A DNA stretch of 43,871 nt, taken from contig BOJX01000014.1 in NCBI GenBank assembly GCA_016860685.1, forward strand, positions 1-43,871, written 5' to 3'. How positions within the stretch are numbered: position 1 is the first letter of the stretch; every line of letters begins with the position of its first letter. The position numbers were made by a program, and so were the translations under genes. The DNA comes from Planctomycetota bacterium (GTDB taxonomy: Bacteria; Planctomycetota; Phycisphaerae; UBA1845). The notes beneath the pieces were generated by a model, which ran no database searches, was not told the origin of the DNA, and saw only the letters and a program-made list of their open reading frames with translations. Shown piece after piece: positions 1-8,869 of the stretch.

Positions 1-1890
1 GGCGGGATCAGCCGTTTCCGCTTCCGGGTCCGCGCCCTCTGCCCGATCCTTCTTCTTGCGGTTCTCCGGGGCGGCGGAACCGTCTTGCGCCGCTTCTTCC
101 AGGTAGGTCAGACGCAAGATCGCCGTCGGGTCGGTCAGACCGTATTTCGCCAGATCGCCGCCCTCCCCGGCAAAGCGCAGCCCGCGCACATTCCGCAAGG
201 ACGCGACCAGCTTGTCCGCCCGCTCCTTCGACGCCGCCGCCTCCACCGGTTCGACCAGCGTCCACAGCCCGTTGCGCGGCTCCAGCGCAATCTGAACGCG
301 CCCGTCGTCCACCGGGTTGTCATAAGCGAGATCGATCCGCTCGATCGACCCTCCCCCGAGCGAGAATATCTGCCGGCTGCGGTAATCCGTCTCAGGCCGA
401 CGAAGCAGCTTGAGATCCTCGGCGCGGACCTTGGCGATCGAAGTGGATTCGCCCCGGCGGACGTAGAAAAGACGCTTCAGCTCCCCGTCTGATGGGCCTC
501 CGATCCGGAAGCGCTCTGGCTCATCCTGCCCCGGGACGGTCAGCGTCAGATCGACGCTCGGCGCATCCAGACCGAACGACGCCTCGTCTCCAGGCGACAT
601 CGGCACAAACGTCCGGGCGTTCAGCCCTCCGACGGCTTTGAGCAATTCCTTCACGGCGTCCGCATCCGCCGCCTGACCGCTTTCGGCGAAGACCCAGCCC
701 CCGTCCTTTTCGATCAGGTCGCAGGTCCGCCCGCCGGTCGTGATCCGGACTCGGTTGGCCCGCGCCACCGGCGCCGTCGTCAGGCGCAGGTCGCGCCACT
801 TCGACTCGATCGGTTTGAGCTTGTCCGTCGTCGTCTTCGGCAGCGTACCGACCGCCGGTTCGTCGCCGACGCGGGCATAAAGGCTCGTGTCCTCCCCCAG
901 CGGGGACATCTTCGACAGGTGAAGCGTGTGTACGAACGTTTCGACGACCGTCTCCTCCTCCGGCGCGGCGTCGTCGGCATTGTCGTTTGCGTCATTCTCC
1001 CCCGCATCCTCGGAGGAAGGCGTCTTCGGCCGCGTCGTCTTCTTCTCCACCGTAACGGTCAGCGACAGCGCCGGGTGGTCCAGCCCGTAAACGGGCAGTG
1101 TCGCCGGGTCCGAGTCCTTCCACTTTGACATCCGCGCGTTGGCGAACGTCGTCACCGCCGTCTCGACCTCCGCCGTGGCTTTTCCAGAGAACGGCGCCTC
1201 AAACACCCACCCGTCGCCCTCGCGCACCAGGAGGTAAGTCACAGGCGCGCCGCCCTCGCCGGTCTGATCGACAATCTCAAGACGCACCACGTCCGCCGCT
1301 GCAAAATCAAAGAGCTTCGGATCCCGGTATTCGAGGATCGAGTCCTTGAAGACGTTCATCAGGTCGGCCTTGGCGACGACGACGTCCTTTTTGCCCGCGA
1401 GGCGGGCGTAGGTTTGCCCCCGCGCCGGGCTTTTGCCGATCTCAACAGTCAGCGTTTTTCCCTTGTCATCGGTGAGCGTGACGCGCGCCTCGGGATCGGC
1501 AAGCCCCGTCTCCGCGTCGCTGACGCCGGTCCCGCCGGAGTAAATGATCTCATACTTCATCTCGAGCATGCGCCGGTGGATCGAGTCCACCTGCCAGCCG
1601 GACGCCCGCCCCTTCATCGGCGCGGTAATGTCCCAGAGGTCTTTGTCGCCCTCCCGGCGCTTCTCGAAAACCCACTCCTCCGATTGCCGGCGCAACTTAC
1701 ACGCCACCTTGACGGGCGTGCCGAACGATCCGTCCTCGATGAGGTTCTGCTCGACCGGGTTATCCGTCTCGGTTCTCGCCTCCGCGAGCCTCGCCTCCCG
1801 GATCGCCTTCGGATCCGGCTTGTAAATCAGGTACATGACGCCGCACGCCAGCAGCGCAATCAGCAGTATCAGGGTCGTCTTGAAGTTCAT
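1..1890 (-). CDS. DUF4340 domain protein, C-terminus cut by window edge
   Basis: The frame is open without a stop from the ATG at 1890 to base 1, giving 630 codons with the C-terminus outside the window. Residues about 5-23 form one hydrophobic segment followed by positive charge, so the protein is probably anchored in the inner membrane with the rest outside. The body contains repeated blocks of the type 'WxFExP...A....v..l..arv..', as in DUF4340 proteins. Residues about 296-310 are an acidic Asn/Asp stretch (ENDANDNADD) that looks like a linker. It follows the GldG-like gene in the same direction after 242 bp. DUF4340 genes are known companions of Gld-type ABC genes, but their biochemical function is not established. 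The family assignment rests on pattern and context. Confidence 0.82.
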   Translation of the reverse strand, partial: MNFKTTLILLIALLACGVMYLIYKPDPKAIREARLAEARTETDNPVEQNLIEDGSFGTPVKVACKLRRQSEEWVFEKRREGDKDLWDITAPMKGRASGWQVDSIHRRMLEMKYEIIYSGGTGVSDAETGLADPEARVTLTDDKGKTLTVEIGKSPARGQTYARLAGKKDVVVAKADLMNVFKDSILEYRDPKLFDFAAADVVRLEIVDQTGEGGAPVTYLLVREGDGWVFEAPFSGKATAEVETAVTTFANARMSKWKDSDPATLPVYGLDHPALSLTVTVEKKTTRPKTPSSEDAGENDANDNADDAAPEEETVVETFVHTLHLSKMSPLGEDTSLYARVGDEPAVGTLPKTTTDKLKPIESKWRDLRLTTAPVARANRVRITTGGRTCDLIEKDGGWVFAESGQAADADAVKELLKAVGGLNARTFVPMSPGDEASFGLDAPSVDLTLTVPGQDEPERFRIGGPSDGELKRLFYVRRGESTSIAKVRAEDLKLLRRPETDYRSRQIFSLGGGSIERIDLAYDNPVDDGRVQIALEPRNGLWTLVEPVEAAASKERADKLVASLRNVRGLRFAGEGGDLAKYGLTDPTAILRLTYLEEAAQDGSAAPENRKKKDRAEGADPEAETADPA

Positions 1891-1930
1891 TGCACGGTTC
1901 CCGATCTCAACAACATCTACAATGCGGTTT

Positions 1931-1994
1931 CAAAACCGAACCGCGCCCGCCTGCCCTTGACGTCACACCACGATGTCAAGGGTCAGGAAGCGGT
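1931..1994 (+). repeat. Dispersed palindromic repeat family 1, copy A
   Basis: This 64-base element runs from CAAAACCG to GCGGT. Its core arms, CCCTTGACGTC at 1954-1964 and GATGTCAAGGG at 1972-1982, pair around a 7-base loop. Outer ACCGC and GCGGT segments extend the hairpin. Close relatives lie at 6885-6948 (opposite strand), 21006-21068 and 38345-38406, all intergenic. Confidence 0.85.
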
Positions 1995-2011
1995 CATCCT
2001 CACGGACGAAC

Positions 2012-2033
2012 AAAAAAGTCCTGAAGAACCCTC
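2012..2033 (-). terminator. Weak candidate intrinsic terminator after the GldG-like gene
   Basis: On the minus strand a short stem (GGGTTC paired with GGACTT, including G-U pairs, loop TTCA) is followed by six T residues. It lies 100 bp beyond the GldG-like stop and before the DUF4340 gene. The stem is weak, so read-through is likely. Confidence 0.3.
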
Positions 2034-2110
2034 AAAACCGCAATGCCGCCGCTTTGCCTCCGCGGACCGGCGGACGTTCGTCGGAAGAGACCCTTCCCGC
2101 CGCAGGGGCG

Positions 2111-2149
2111 CCGACGGGCTACCTCCGACGGGCTACCTCCGACGGGCGA
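2111..2149. repeat. 14 bp tandem repeat covering the GldG-like stop codon
   Basis: The unit CCGACGGGCTACCT is present about 2.7 times in perfect register. On the minus strand the first unit read supplies the last residues and the TAG of the GldG-like gene. The following unit again contains TAG in another frame. Confidence 0.8.
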
Positions 2150-4277
2150 ACATGACCGCGAGGCCCGCAAGGACGGCGACCCCCGGCCAGCCGAACGCCG
2201 CCAGCACGCGCACCGCCTTCAGCGCAGACTCGCTCGGCACCTCCAATTTCTTCATCTGGATCGGTGTGCCGAGGTTCATGTAAGCCGTGTTGTCGTTCAG
2301 CCAGTGCAGCGCGTTGAGGAACAGCGACACGTTCCCCGGATTCGGGTACCCGATCGTCAGCCCCTGCGCCGTCATCATCACCTGCGGCTGAAGCGCGACG
2401 CGGTCCTCCGCGAAATACGGCGAACTGACCGCGACGACCTTCGCCTCGCCTTTCTCCGCCGCCAGCGCGACCGTGAAAGGCCCCTCCGCGTCGCCGTCCA
2501 CCTTCGTGAAATACCCCTGCCCGGATTGCGCCTGCTCGACGTATTTCTCCATGTTGCGGACGCCCCACAACCCGTCGCGCTTCGGCGCCAGCACCAGCGG
2601 ATGCTGCGTCACGCCCTCCGGCGTCGTTCCCGGCTTGAGCGGCGCGCATTGCGGCAGCATCAGCGGCTCCGAGTGAAGTTGCGCAACGATGACGTGCTCC
2701 CCGAGCGTGGCGTCCTGCACCGCCATCACGTCCTGCCCGGCCATGTATTGCCCGGGCCTGAAGCTGTGAAACTGAAGCAGCAGCACGCCCGTGTCGACCG
2801 TAAAACCCCACGTCTTTTCGAGGTACTCGTTGAACTCGTAAGTCGCCGGGATCGGCCCCATCGGACCGCGGTACCACCCGCCCACGAACAACGCCCTCGG
2901 GTGTTTCTCGATCGCCGCCAGGAAGGCCTCATCCTCGGCTTCGCCCCAGCCGGGCTCCTGCGGCGGCTGGTTGAACTGACCCTGCTGCGGCGGCGTCGGT
3001 TTCAAGACGACCCAGATGATCCGCGTCGGCGCCGGATCAAGGGCGGGCATCTCCTTGCTCACCTTCAGATCCCAGTCCGACACCATGAAATTCGCCCCTT
3101 CGAGCTGCTCCTTCAGCAGCGCGTAGGGCGCTTCGGGCATCCCCTGAAACCCGCCGAAGAACAGCGGGGGTCCGCCAAAATGCACGAACACCACCGCGGT
3201 CTGCTCCTTGTGCGTGACGCGCAGGATCGCCGAGGTGAGCTTCTCCTCCCCCTTGAACGCCCGCTGGTGAAAACCCGCCCGCGTCGCCCCCATCCCCTGC
3301 GGGATCGGCGGCCAGATATCGTCGAACGAGATCGCCCGGGCGTCCGTGTCCGTCTCGACCAGCAGTGCGTTGTTCGTCGGACCGACCTCCGCCAACACAT
3401 CCTCAAGCTCGATCCGCTCCAGCGCATCCACCGCCTCGCGGGCCTTGGACACGGCGTCCATCGCCGCCTGATATCGCTCGCGCGTCCCGGTCAGGAAGGC
3501 GGCCTCTTCCTGACTGAGCGTATTCCGAGTCCGGGCGTACTCCGGACCCTTCTGGGCGATGACTTCGAGTTGCTTGTGAACGCCGTCGTAAAGCTGGCGC
3601 AGTTCGGTCTTCAAGCCGGAATACGACGGCATCTCGGCTGAGAAATACGTCTCAAGGGCGCTGGCGAGGTTGTCCACGTTGCGCTGCTGCGTTGTGATCG
3701 CCTGACGCACCTGGCCCAGCAGCGGATCACCGCCGCCCAGTCCGCCGCCGAACTGGTCGAGCAGGCTGAACTCCTGCGTGAACAACTCGGTCAACTGCGG
3801 ACGGATCTCATCGCGGAACGCCTCCGCGGCGGCGGTGTAGCCTTGAATCTGCTCCTTGAACCGGGCCTTCTCCTTAAGCCGGTCGAGCATCGCCCGCCGC
3901 TTTTCATGATCCTGAAGCGGGTTGATCCAGTCCTTCGTGACCTTCGACCGGTTCGTCGCTTCGTAAAGCGAGAGCAGGTCGTCCACCGACTGCCGGAACT
4001 TTTTCTGGTCCTCGGATTCCGCGTCATTGCGGAAGTACAACGAAGTGAGTCGAACGTTGGTATCCAGTGCCTTCAGCAGGTTCTGCGTCGGCGGGCTGAG
4101 GCTGTTGATCGAGGACGAGGTCATGTCCACGAAGCCGCCCATCGTGCCCATCCACTGCGCGAACGCCGTCAGCGCGCCGGCGATCAGCAGCGCCACGATC
4201 ACGTTCGCCCCGATCAGCACCCGGCGCCCCTGCGGATTCACGCCCGCCGCCGTCCCTTTCTCCGCGTTTACCGCCAT
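2133..4277 (-). CDS. GldG-like auxiliary protein of an ABC-2 type transporter
   Basis: This 714-residue protein has a transmembrane segment near residues 19-41 and a second at about 692-710 followed by RRR. Between them is a large soluble region with a charged, probably coiled stretch (about 100-260). After the first segment it reads TSSSINSLSPPTQNLL, resembling the Gld/ABC_transp_aux pattern 'D.T....SLS..T...L'. The start is fixed by a 10-base overlap: its ATG (4277) lies inside the end of the permease gene (TAA at 4268-4270), implying translational coupling. A longer frame upstream overlaps the permease coding sequence and is not credible. Such proteins sit in the membrane with Gld-type ATPase and permease; in Bacteroidetes they serve gliding, elsewhere the substrate is unknown. 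No gliding machinery is visible here. Confidence 0.85.
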   Translation of the reverse strand: MAVNAEKGTAAGVNPQGRRVLIGANVIVALLIAGALTAFAQWMGTMGGFVDMTSSSINSLSPPTQNLLKALDTNVRLTSLYFRNDAESEDQKKFRQSVDDLLSLYEATNRSKVTKDWINPLQDHEKRRAMLDRLKEKARFKEQIQGYTAAAEAFRDEIRPQLTELFTQEFSLLDQFGGGLGGGDPLLGQVRQAITTQQRNVDNLASALETYFSAEMPSYSGLKTELRQLYDGVHKQLEVIAQKGPEYARTRNTLSQEEAAFLTGTRERYQAAMDAVSKAREAVDALERIELEDVLAEVGPTNNALLVETDTDARAISFDDIWPPIPQGMGATRAGFHQRAFKGEEKLTSAILRVTHKEQTAVVFVHFGGPPLFFGGFQGMPEAPYALLKEQLEGANFMVSDWDLKVSKEMPALDPAPTRIIWVVLKPTPPQQGQFNQPPQEPGWGEAEDEAFLAAIEKHPRALFVGGWYRGPMGPIPATYEFNEYLEKTWGFTVDTGVLLLQFHSFRPGQYMAGQDVMAVQDATLGEHVIVAQLHSEPLMLPQCAPLKPGTTPEGVTQHPLVLAPKRDGLWGVRNMEKYVEQAQSGQGYFTKVDGDAEGPFTVALAAEKGEAKVVAVSSPYFAEDRVALQPQVMMTAQGLTIGYPNPGNVSLFLNALHWLNDNTAYMNLGTPIQMKKLEVPSESALKAVRVLAAFGWPGVAVLAGLAVMFARRR

Positions 4278-4990
4278 CGCCTGGACTCCAGCACTTTCGT
4301 CGCCGCAAACAGGAAGAACGCCGTCGTCGTCACGAAGTAAAGCACGTGGTCCAGCGCCAGCCGCCCGCGGATCATTTCCGAGTAATGCGTCACGATCGAC
4401 AGATGTTGAAACACCGCCCGGACCCACCCCTCGAACTGGTTCGCCACGAGCTGCGAAAGCACTGAAAACACCAGCAGAAACACGATCGCCAGCAACCCGG
4501 CCACCAGTTGATTCCGCGTCCACGCGCTGAAGAACAACCCCACTGAAAGATATAACCCGCCCAGCAGGATGAGCGCAAGGTAGTGACATGCCAGGAGCAT
4601 CACGTCCAGATCGCCGAACACCGCAACCAGCACCGCGTATGCCAGCGTCCCGGCCAGCATCGCCAGGTAGAACGCCCCGACACCCAGGAATTTGCCGAGA
4701 ATAATCTCCACCTCGGTCACCGGCGCCGTCAGCAGCGTCTCCATCGTACCGCTGCGGAACTCCTCACTCAGCAAACGCATTCCCAGCAGGCTCAGGAAAA
4801 ACAGCAGCATGATCGGCATCGTCCACCCGTCGAGCAGTCCGCGCAGCGACGCCTCGCCGCCGGGCTTGAACACGAATTCGGTGAACAAGTACCCGCACAG
4901 CCCCAGGAAGAGCACGAGCACGACGTAGGCGATCGGCGAGAAAAAGTACGCGATCAGTTCCCGCTGCATGATGGCGACGGCGTTGCGCAT
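4268..4990 (-). CDS. ABC-2 type transporter permease, GldF-like
   Basis: The protein has 240 residues and about six hydrophobic segments. The N-terminus reads MRNAVAIMQRELIAYFFSP, the typical start of ABC-2 permeases, in which an amphipathic helix precedes the first membrane span. The segment SEEFRSGTMETLLTAPV is the conserved cytoplasmic coupling helix of this family. It lies between the ATPase (60 bp upstream) and the GldG-like gene, which it overlaps by 10 bp, so the three form one operon. The substrate cannot be deduced. Confidence 0.9.
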   Translation of the reverse strand: MRNAVAIMQRELIAYFFSPIAYVVLVLFLGLCGYLFTEFVFKPGGEASLRGLLDGWTMPIMLLFFLSLLGMRLLSEEFRSGTMETLLTAPVTEVEIILGKFLGVGAFYLAMLAGTLAYAVLVAVFGDLDVMLLACHYLALILLGGLYLSVGLFFSAWTRNQLVAGLLAIVFLLVFSVLSQLVANQFEGWVRAVFQHLSIVTHYSEMIRGRLALDHVLYFVTTTAFFLFAATKVLESRRWR

Positions 4991-5050
4991 CGTTCGTTTC
5001 CGCTCCCGTCCGAAAGAAAACCCGGTCCCGCCAGCCTGCCCCGCCCGGCG

Positions 5051-6001
5051 CTACCTCTTTCCGCTTTGCGCCCGCTGCTCCGCGGTGATCTTGACGAAGA
5101 AATCCTCGAGGCTCGCCACCTCACGGCGCATTTCGCGCATCGTCCAGCCGCGCGCCGCGGACAGGGCGAAGATCGGCTCGCGGACATCCTCTCCGTCGCC
5201 CGCCTCGATGCTCAGACGCTGCCACCCGTCGCGACCCTCGACGTCCACCTTCTTCACCCCCGCGATCGCCGACACGCCGCGGCGGATCTCCTCCGCCGGC
5301 CCCTTCATCTCCGCGATCAGCCGTGACCCCGCGCTGACGCTCTGGCGCAGCTTCTCCGGCGTCCCGCTCGCCAGGATCCGCCCGGACGCGATCACGATCA
5401 CGTGCGTACACAGACGCTCCACTTCGCTGAGGGTATGCGAGCTGAAGAGGATCGTGTGCGACTTGCCCAGCTCGGTGATGAGCTTGCGCTGCTCCTGAAT
5501 CTGCGTCGGATCCAGCCCGATCGTCGGCTCGTCGAGGATGAGCACTTTCGGATTGTGCAGCATCGCGTCCGCCAAGCCCACGCGCTGCCTCATACCCTTG
5601 GAAAGTTGGCCGATCGGGCGGTTGATGAACTCCCCCAGCCAGCAGCGATCCGTCACGCGGGCGATCGCCGCATCCCGCGCCGCCCGGTCCAGCCCGTGCA
5701 GCTTCCCGCGGAAGTGCAGATACTCCCGAACACGCATCTCGGGATACAGCGGTGCCGACTCCGGCAGGTAGCCGATCTGCCGCCGGACCTGCACCGACTG
5801 CGTGAAGACATCGTACCCGGCGATCGTCGCCTGACCGCTGGTCGCCGGCTGGTAGCAGGTCAGAATCCGGATTGTCGTGCTCTTGCCCGCGCCGTTAGGC
5901 CCGAGGAAGCCGACGATCTGCCCGGCCTGCACCTCGAAGGAAATGTCGCTGACGGCCAGGACCGGACCGTAACGCTTCGTCAGATTCTTTACCGAAATCA
6001 T
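5051..6001 (-). CDS. ABC transporter ATP-binding protein of the Gld-type cluster
   Basis: The 316-residue ATPase has Walker A GPNGAGKST (about 34-42), signature LSKGMRQR (133-140), Walker B VLILDEPTIGLD (153-164) and an H-loop in SSHTLSEVERL. Residues beyond about 215 form a C-terminal domain as in CcmA/GldA-like ATPases. The start at MISVKNLTKRYG is chosen because the family begins there and a purine-rich AAGGGAAG precedes it; an in-frame ATG at 6034 would add 11 residues. It heads the permease/GldG/DUF4340 operon, whose promoter candidate lies at 6114-6143. Confidence 0.92.
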   Translation of the reverse strand: MISVKNLTKRYGPVLAVSDISFEVQAGQIVGFLGPNGAGKSTTIRILTCYQPATSGQATIAGYDVFTQSVQVRRQIGYLPESAPLYPEMRVREYLHFRGKLHGLDRAARDAAIARVTDRCWLGEFINRPIGQLSKGMRQRVGLADAMLHNPKVLILDEPTIGLDPTQIQEQRKLITELGKSHTILFSSHTLSEVERLCTHVIVIASGRILASGTPEKLRQSVSAGSRLIAEMKGPAEEIRRGVSAIAGVKKVDVEGRDGWQRLSIEAGDGEDVREPIFALSAARGWTMREMRREVASLEDFFVKITAEQRAQSGKR

Positions 6002-6113
6002 TCCGCGCTTCCCTTTTTCAGGGTCAACGGACAAAGTACATCGAAATTGAATCGCCCCGAAAGCTTCCGCGCCGACGGAAAACCGCCCAGGCTCCAGGGC
6101 CGCGTGACCCGCT

Positions 6114-6143
6114 GATATAGCGCCAGGAGCGAAGTCCTGTCAA
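6114..6143 (-). promoter_or_regulatory. Sigma70-type promoter of the Gld-type ABC operon
   Basis: On the minus strand a perfect TTGACA (6138-6143) is followed after 18 bases by TATATC (6114-6119). It lies about 110 bases before the ATPase start with nothing else between, so it probably drives the whole operon. Confidence 0.6.
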
Positions 6144-6301
6144 GACGACAACCGGCCGTCACGTACGAGACTCGACGACGCAAGACGTCGATTCCTGTCA
6201 GAACCGACGCCAAGCGGCGGCGAACGCTCGTCCGTTGATCGAGACTTCACTCGGTAGAACTAGGAACCGGCTAGTGACGCCGACGCTACAACTGCGAGCC
6301 G

Positions 6302-6439
6302 TCACGAGGCGGCCTCAACCCCTGGAACCGGTGGTCGCCCGCGCAGACTGCGGATGAGCAAGATCAGATTGAGCACGCTCGCCAGAACAGGCAGCACCAA
6401 CTCGACGGTCGCGAGCAGGCCGAAGATGGACATGCTCAT
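6302..6439 (-). CDS. Possible 45-residue single-span membrane peptide
   Basis: A frame begins ATGAGCATG on the minus strand and ends in TGA. It encodes a peptide whose residues about 4-31 are almost entirely hydrophobic, followed by RSLRGRP, as in a membrane helix with a cytoplasmic positive end. CGGAG lies 5-6 bases before the first ATG, a fair ribosome-binding site. It stands alone in a gap of about 960 bases between two larger genes. I recognise no family. The membrane-like composition and binding site argue for a gene; the short length means chance cannot be excluded. Confidence 0.4.
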   Translation of the reverse strand: MSMSIFGLLATVELVLPVLASVLNLILLIRSLRGRPPVPGVEAAS

Positions 6440-6884
6440 GTCGGTCTCCGTGATTCGCCGAGCGCCCCCGTATTCGTTGCGCCAGATTATCCTGCTTTGC
6501 GGCGATGGCGCTATCTTTCTTGGCTTGGCGCCGGCCGGTTATCGTTGCCTCAGTTCGGGCTGGCGCCGCCCGTCCCGGGCCAGTCCGGCGATCTTTGCGG
6601 CGTCGGACAGCTTTGCACAGGTTCCACCGCAATATTACTGGGAGAACGCCGAAATCCCTGGTTGAATGCTTCTCCCGGCGCGGGGCGGCCTGGGTTCGGT
6701 CGCCTGCGGGTACGCGCCGGTCGCCGATCACTTCGAGGAGTCTGCCGCATGTCAGTTGCACGCGACCGCATCGAGCCTTCACACTTCTGTTCTGGTCCTT
6801 CCGTCGGTCATTGCTCCCGAGCGCTAGCCGCGGGTCCGATCTTTTTTGCAAACGCCGCAACACCAGCGATCGACAAGGAGAAGA
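6440..6884. other. Intergenic stretch without a supported gene
   Basis: The frame of the downstream secreted protein stays open back to 6497, but the translated text is rich in Arg, Pro and Gly without family features. The true signal peptide starts at 6965 or 7007. No RNA gene was recognised. Confidence 0.5.
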
Positions 6885-6948
6885 ACCGCTTCCTTGCCTT
6901 TGACATCGCGGCGCGACGTCAAGGGCAGGCGGGCGCGGCTCGGTTAAA
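6885..6948 (-). repeat. Dispersed palindromic repeat family 1, copy B
   Basis: Read on the minus strand this 64-base copy matches copy A closely, with core arms CCTTGACGTC and GATGTCAAAG around GCGCCGC. A second partial copy of its outer end (GGCGCGGCTCGGTT) follows at 6953-6966 and runs into the start of the next gene. Confidence 0.85.
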
Positions 6949-6964
6949 CCCCGGCGCGGCTCGG

Positions 6965-8779
6965 TTGAGAATCCGCGTTCCTCAGTTTTGCGCCCACGTC
7001 TGTCTGATGACAGCGCTGTTGTGGCCGGCGGCACGCGCCGCGGCGCAGGAGGTTGCGCCCTCCGCTTTCCCCGCGTCGGCGGCGCGGGCGTCGGATTTCA
7101 TCCCGGCGTCGGCAATTGCGGCAGTGACGGTGGAGAAAGGCGCGGCCCGGCTGGACGAGTTCCGCAAGGGTCCGCTGATGCAAAAGATCGAGGGCAGCGA
7201 TCTTTACCGCGCGCTTCAGGCCAACCCGGGGTTCAATCAGGCGAAGATCGGCATGATGGGCGTATCCGGCGCAACCGGGGTGGATGCGTGGGAGCTTTTC
7301 GGCACCCTCCTGGGCGAGAACGTCACGCTGGCAATCGAGCCTTTTGACGGAGGCAAACCGAACCTCTGGATCGTTTGCGTCACCGACCGTCCCGAGACGG
7401 CGCGGAAGCTCTCGGAGACGGTCAACCAGTTCCTCGGACTCGTGAAGGAGGGGCAGGCGGACCCGACGCGCTCGCGCGAGGTGGCGGGCGTCCGGGGCTA
7501 CCAGATCAACCACGAGGCGTACTACGCTGTGTTCGACAACGTGATCGCCCTGACGAACCGTCCGGATGCGCTGGAGAAGTCGATCCGCCTCAAGGGCGCG
7601 ACGACGGGGCGGCTCTCCGACCTCGAGCCTTTCCGGCAGGCGCGATCTCGGACGGCATACGACGCGCTGGCGTGGGCGTACGTGGATGTTGAGAGTCTGA
7701 AAACGCAGCTCAAGGAGAAGTGGATCCCGGAGAAGCTGCCCAACGGGTTCGCGTCGATGATCTTCGGGGGCATTGTCGAGTCCGCGCGGCAGTCGGATAT
7801 GGCGTCGGCGGACCTCGTCGTCGCCGGCGACGGGATCAGCGTGAACTTTTTCCTGCATACGAAGGGCCCGCTGCCGGAAAGCGAGCGGGCGTATTTCGCG
7901 CCGCCGCCCCCGGCGTCGGCGTGGTCGACGCTGACCTTGCCGCGATCGCTGGGCGAGATCAGCGTGCGCCGGGACTGGTATGAACTCTGGACGCAGCGAG
8001 ACAAGCGGGTCAGCGCGAAGGGGCTGGCCGAGCTGTCGGAGTTCGCCAACAACATGACCAACCTGCTCGGGTCGCTGGATTTCGGCGACGACTTCCTGTC
8101 GCAGGCCGGGGACGAGTTGCGCGTGCTGTCGAATCTTCAGGTCTTTCCGGACGGCAAGGCGCCGATGCCGCAATTGCCTGCGTTCGGGATGATCCTTCCG
8201 CTGGAGAACGCAGCCACGTTCGGTCAGCGGCTCGAGAGTGCGATGACGATGGCGTTCTCGCTGATTTCGATGCAGGCGTCGCAGAACAACAAACCGGGGC
8301 TTCTGCTGGACATCGAGACGTACAAGGGGTGCAAGCTGATCTGCGCGAAATACCCGGACCCGCCGGCGGACGCCGCACCGCTTCCGCAACATTACAACTT
8401 TTCTCCCGCGGCGGCGGTGGTGAAGGACCGGTTCATCGTCGGCAGCACGAAGCAGTTTCTCAAGGACGTGATCGACGCGGCGGAGATCCTGCCGTCGCAG
8501 ACGCAATCTGCGGCGAACCGCGCCAGTTCGTATCTGAACGTCCGGATGAAGGAACTCGGGGACGTCCTGCGGGCGAACCTCGAGCCGCTGCTGGCGAAGA
8601 AGATGCTGGAGGAGGGCAAGACCCGCGCCGAAGCGCAGTTTGAGTGGGACATCCTCCTGCGCGCCGTGAACGCCGCGGAGCAGTTCGTCGTCAGCGTGGA
8701 TCGCGTCAGTGACGGGCTGAAGGCGACCGCGAAGCTCGAGCTGAAGGCGGCGCCGCGTCTCGCCGAACCGCGTCCGTAA
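6965..8779 (+). CDS. Secreted protein of unknown function
   Basis: About 604 residues from a TTG start. That start gives a complete signal peptide: charged MRIRVPQ, hydrophobic HVCLMTALLWPA, and a cleavage site near ARAAAQ. The ATG at 7007 is the alternative but would leave a very short uncharged leader. The mature part starts with a segment (FIPASAIAAVTVEKGAARL) like that of planctomycete proteins related to DUF3352, which open with a 'lP.....v.v.....l......' strand. Further blocks, such as 'YxxVFDNVIALTNRPDALEKSI' and 'VVKDRFIVGSTKQFLKDVI', look like two copies of the same unit, so the protein may be an internal duplication. No catalytic motif is visible. The DUF1800 gene follows after 90 bp. 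No function is assigned. Confidence 0.8.
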   Translation: MRIRVPQFCAHVCLMTALLWPAARAAAQEVAPSAFPASAARASDFIPASAIAAVTVEKGAARLDEFRKGPLMQKIEGSDLYRALQANPGFNQAKIGMMGVSGATGVDAWELFGTLLGENVTLAIEPFDGGKPNLWIVCVTDRPETARKLSETVNQFLGLVKEGQADPTRSREVAGVRGYQINHEAYYAVFDNVIALTNRPDALEKSIRLKGATTGRLSDLEPFRQARSRTAYDALAWAYVDVESLKTQLKEKWIPEKLPNGFASMIFGGIVESARQSDMASADLVVAGDGISVNFFLHTKGPLPESERAYFAPPPPASAWSTLTLPRSLGEISVRRDWYELWTQRDKRVSAKGLAELSEFANNMTNLLGSLDFGDDFLSQAGDELRVLSNLQVFPDGKAPMPQLPAFGMILPLENAATFGQRLESAMTMAFSLISMQASQNNKPGLLLDIETYKGCKLICAKYPDPPADAAPLPQHYNFSPAAAVVKDRFIVGSTKQFLKDVIDAAEILPSQTQSAANRASSYLNVRMKELGDVLRANLEPLLAKKMLEEGKTRAEAQFEWDILLRAVNAAEQFVVSVDRVSDGLKATAKLELKAAPRLAEPRP

Positions 8780-8797
8780 GACCGCGGGTTTGACGGC

Positions 8798-8821
8798 AGA
8801 GGAGGTTGTGTCGCTTCCTCT
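8798..8821 (+). terminator. Candidate hairpin after the secreted protein gene
   Basis: AGAGGAGG and CTTCCTCT pair over 8 bp (one G-U) around an 8-base loop, 19 bases past the stop. Only CATTT follows rather than a real T run, so termination is uncertain. Confidence 0.3.
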
Positions 8822-8869
8822 CATTTCAGCGATGAAGGATCGCGGGCTTTCAGTCGAAGTTGGTGTCGA

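Noticed and set aside
2043-3641. Long plus-strand frame of 532 codons opposite the GldG-like gene
   Set aside because: It is rich in Arg, His and Pro, has no family features, and lies opposite a well supported membrane protein gene; a high-GC shadow.
4278-4589. N-terminal extension of the GldG-like protein by 104 codons
   Set aside because: It overlaps the conserved end of the permease gene; the ATG at 4277 in a stop/start overlap is far more natural.
6497-6964. N-terminal extension of the secreted protein
   Set aside because: The added residues carry no conservation and would place the signal peptide inside the protein.
6944-8824. Minus-strand frame of 626 codons opposite the secreted protein gene
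   Set aside because: Arg/Leu/His-biased text without motifs; the plus-strand product has a signal peptide and ordered composition.
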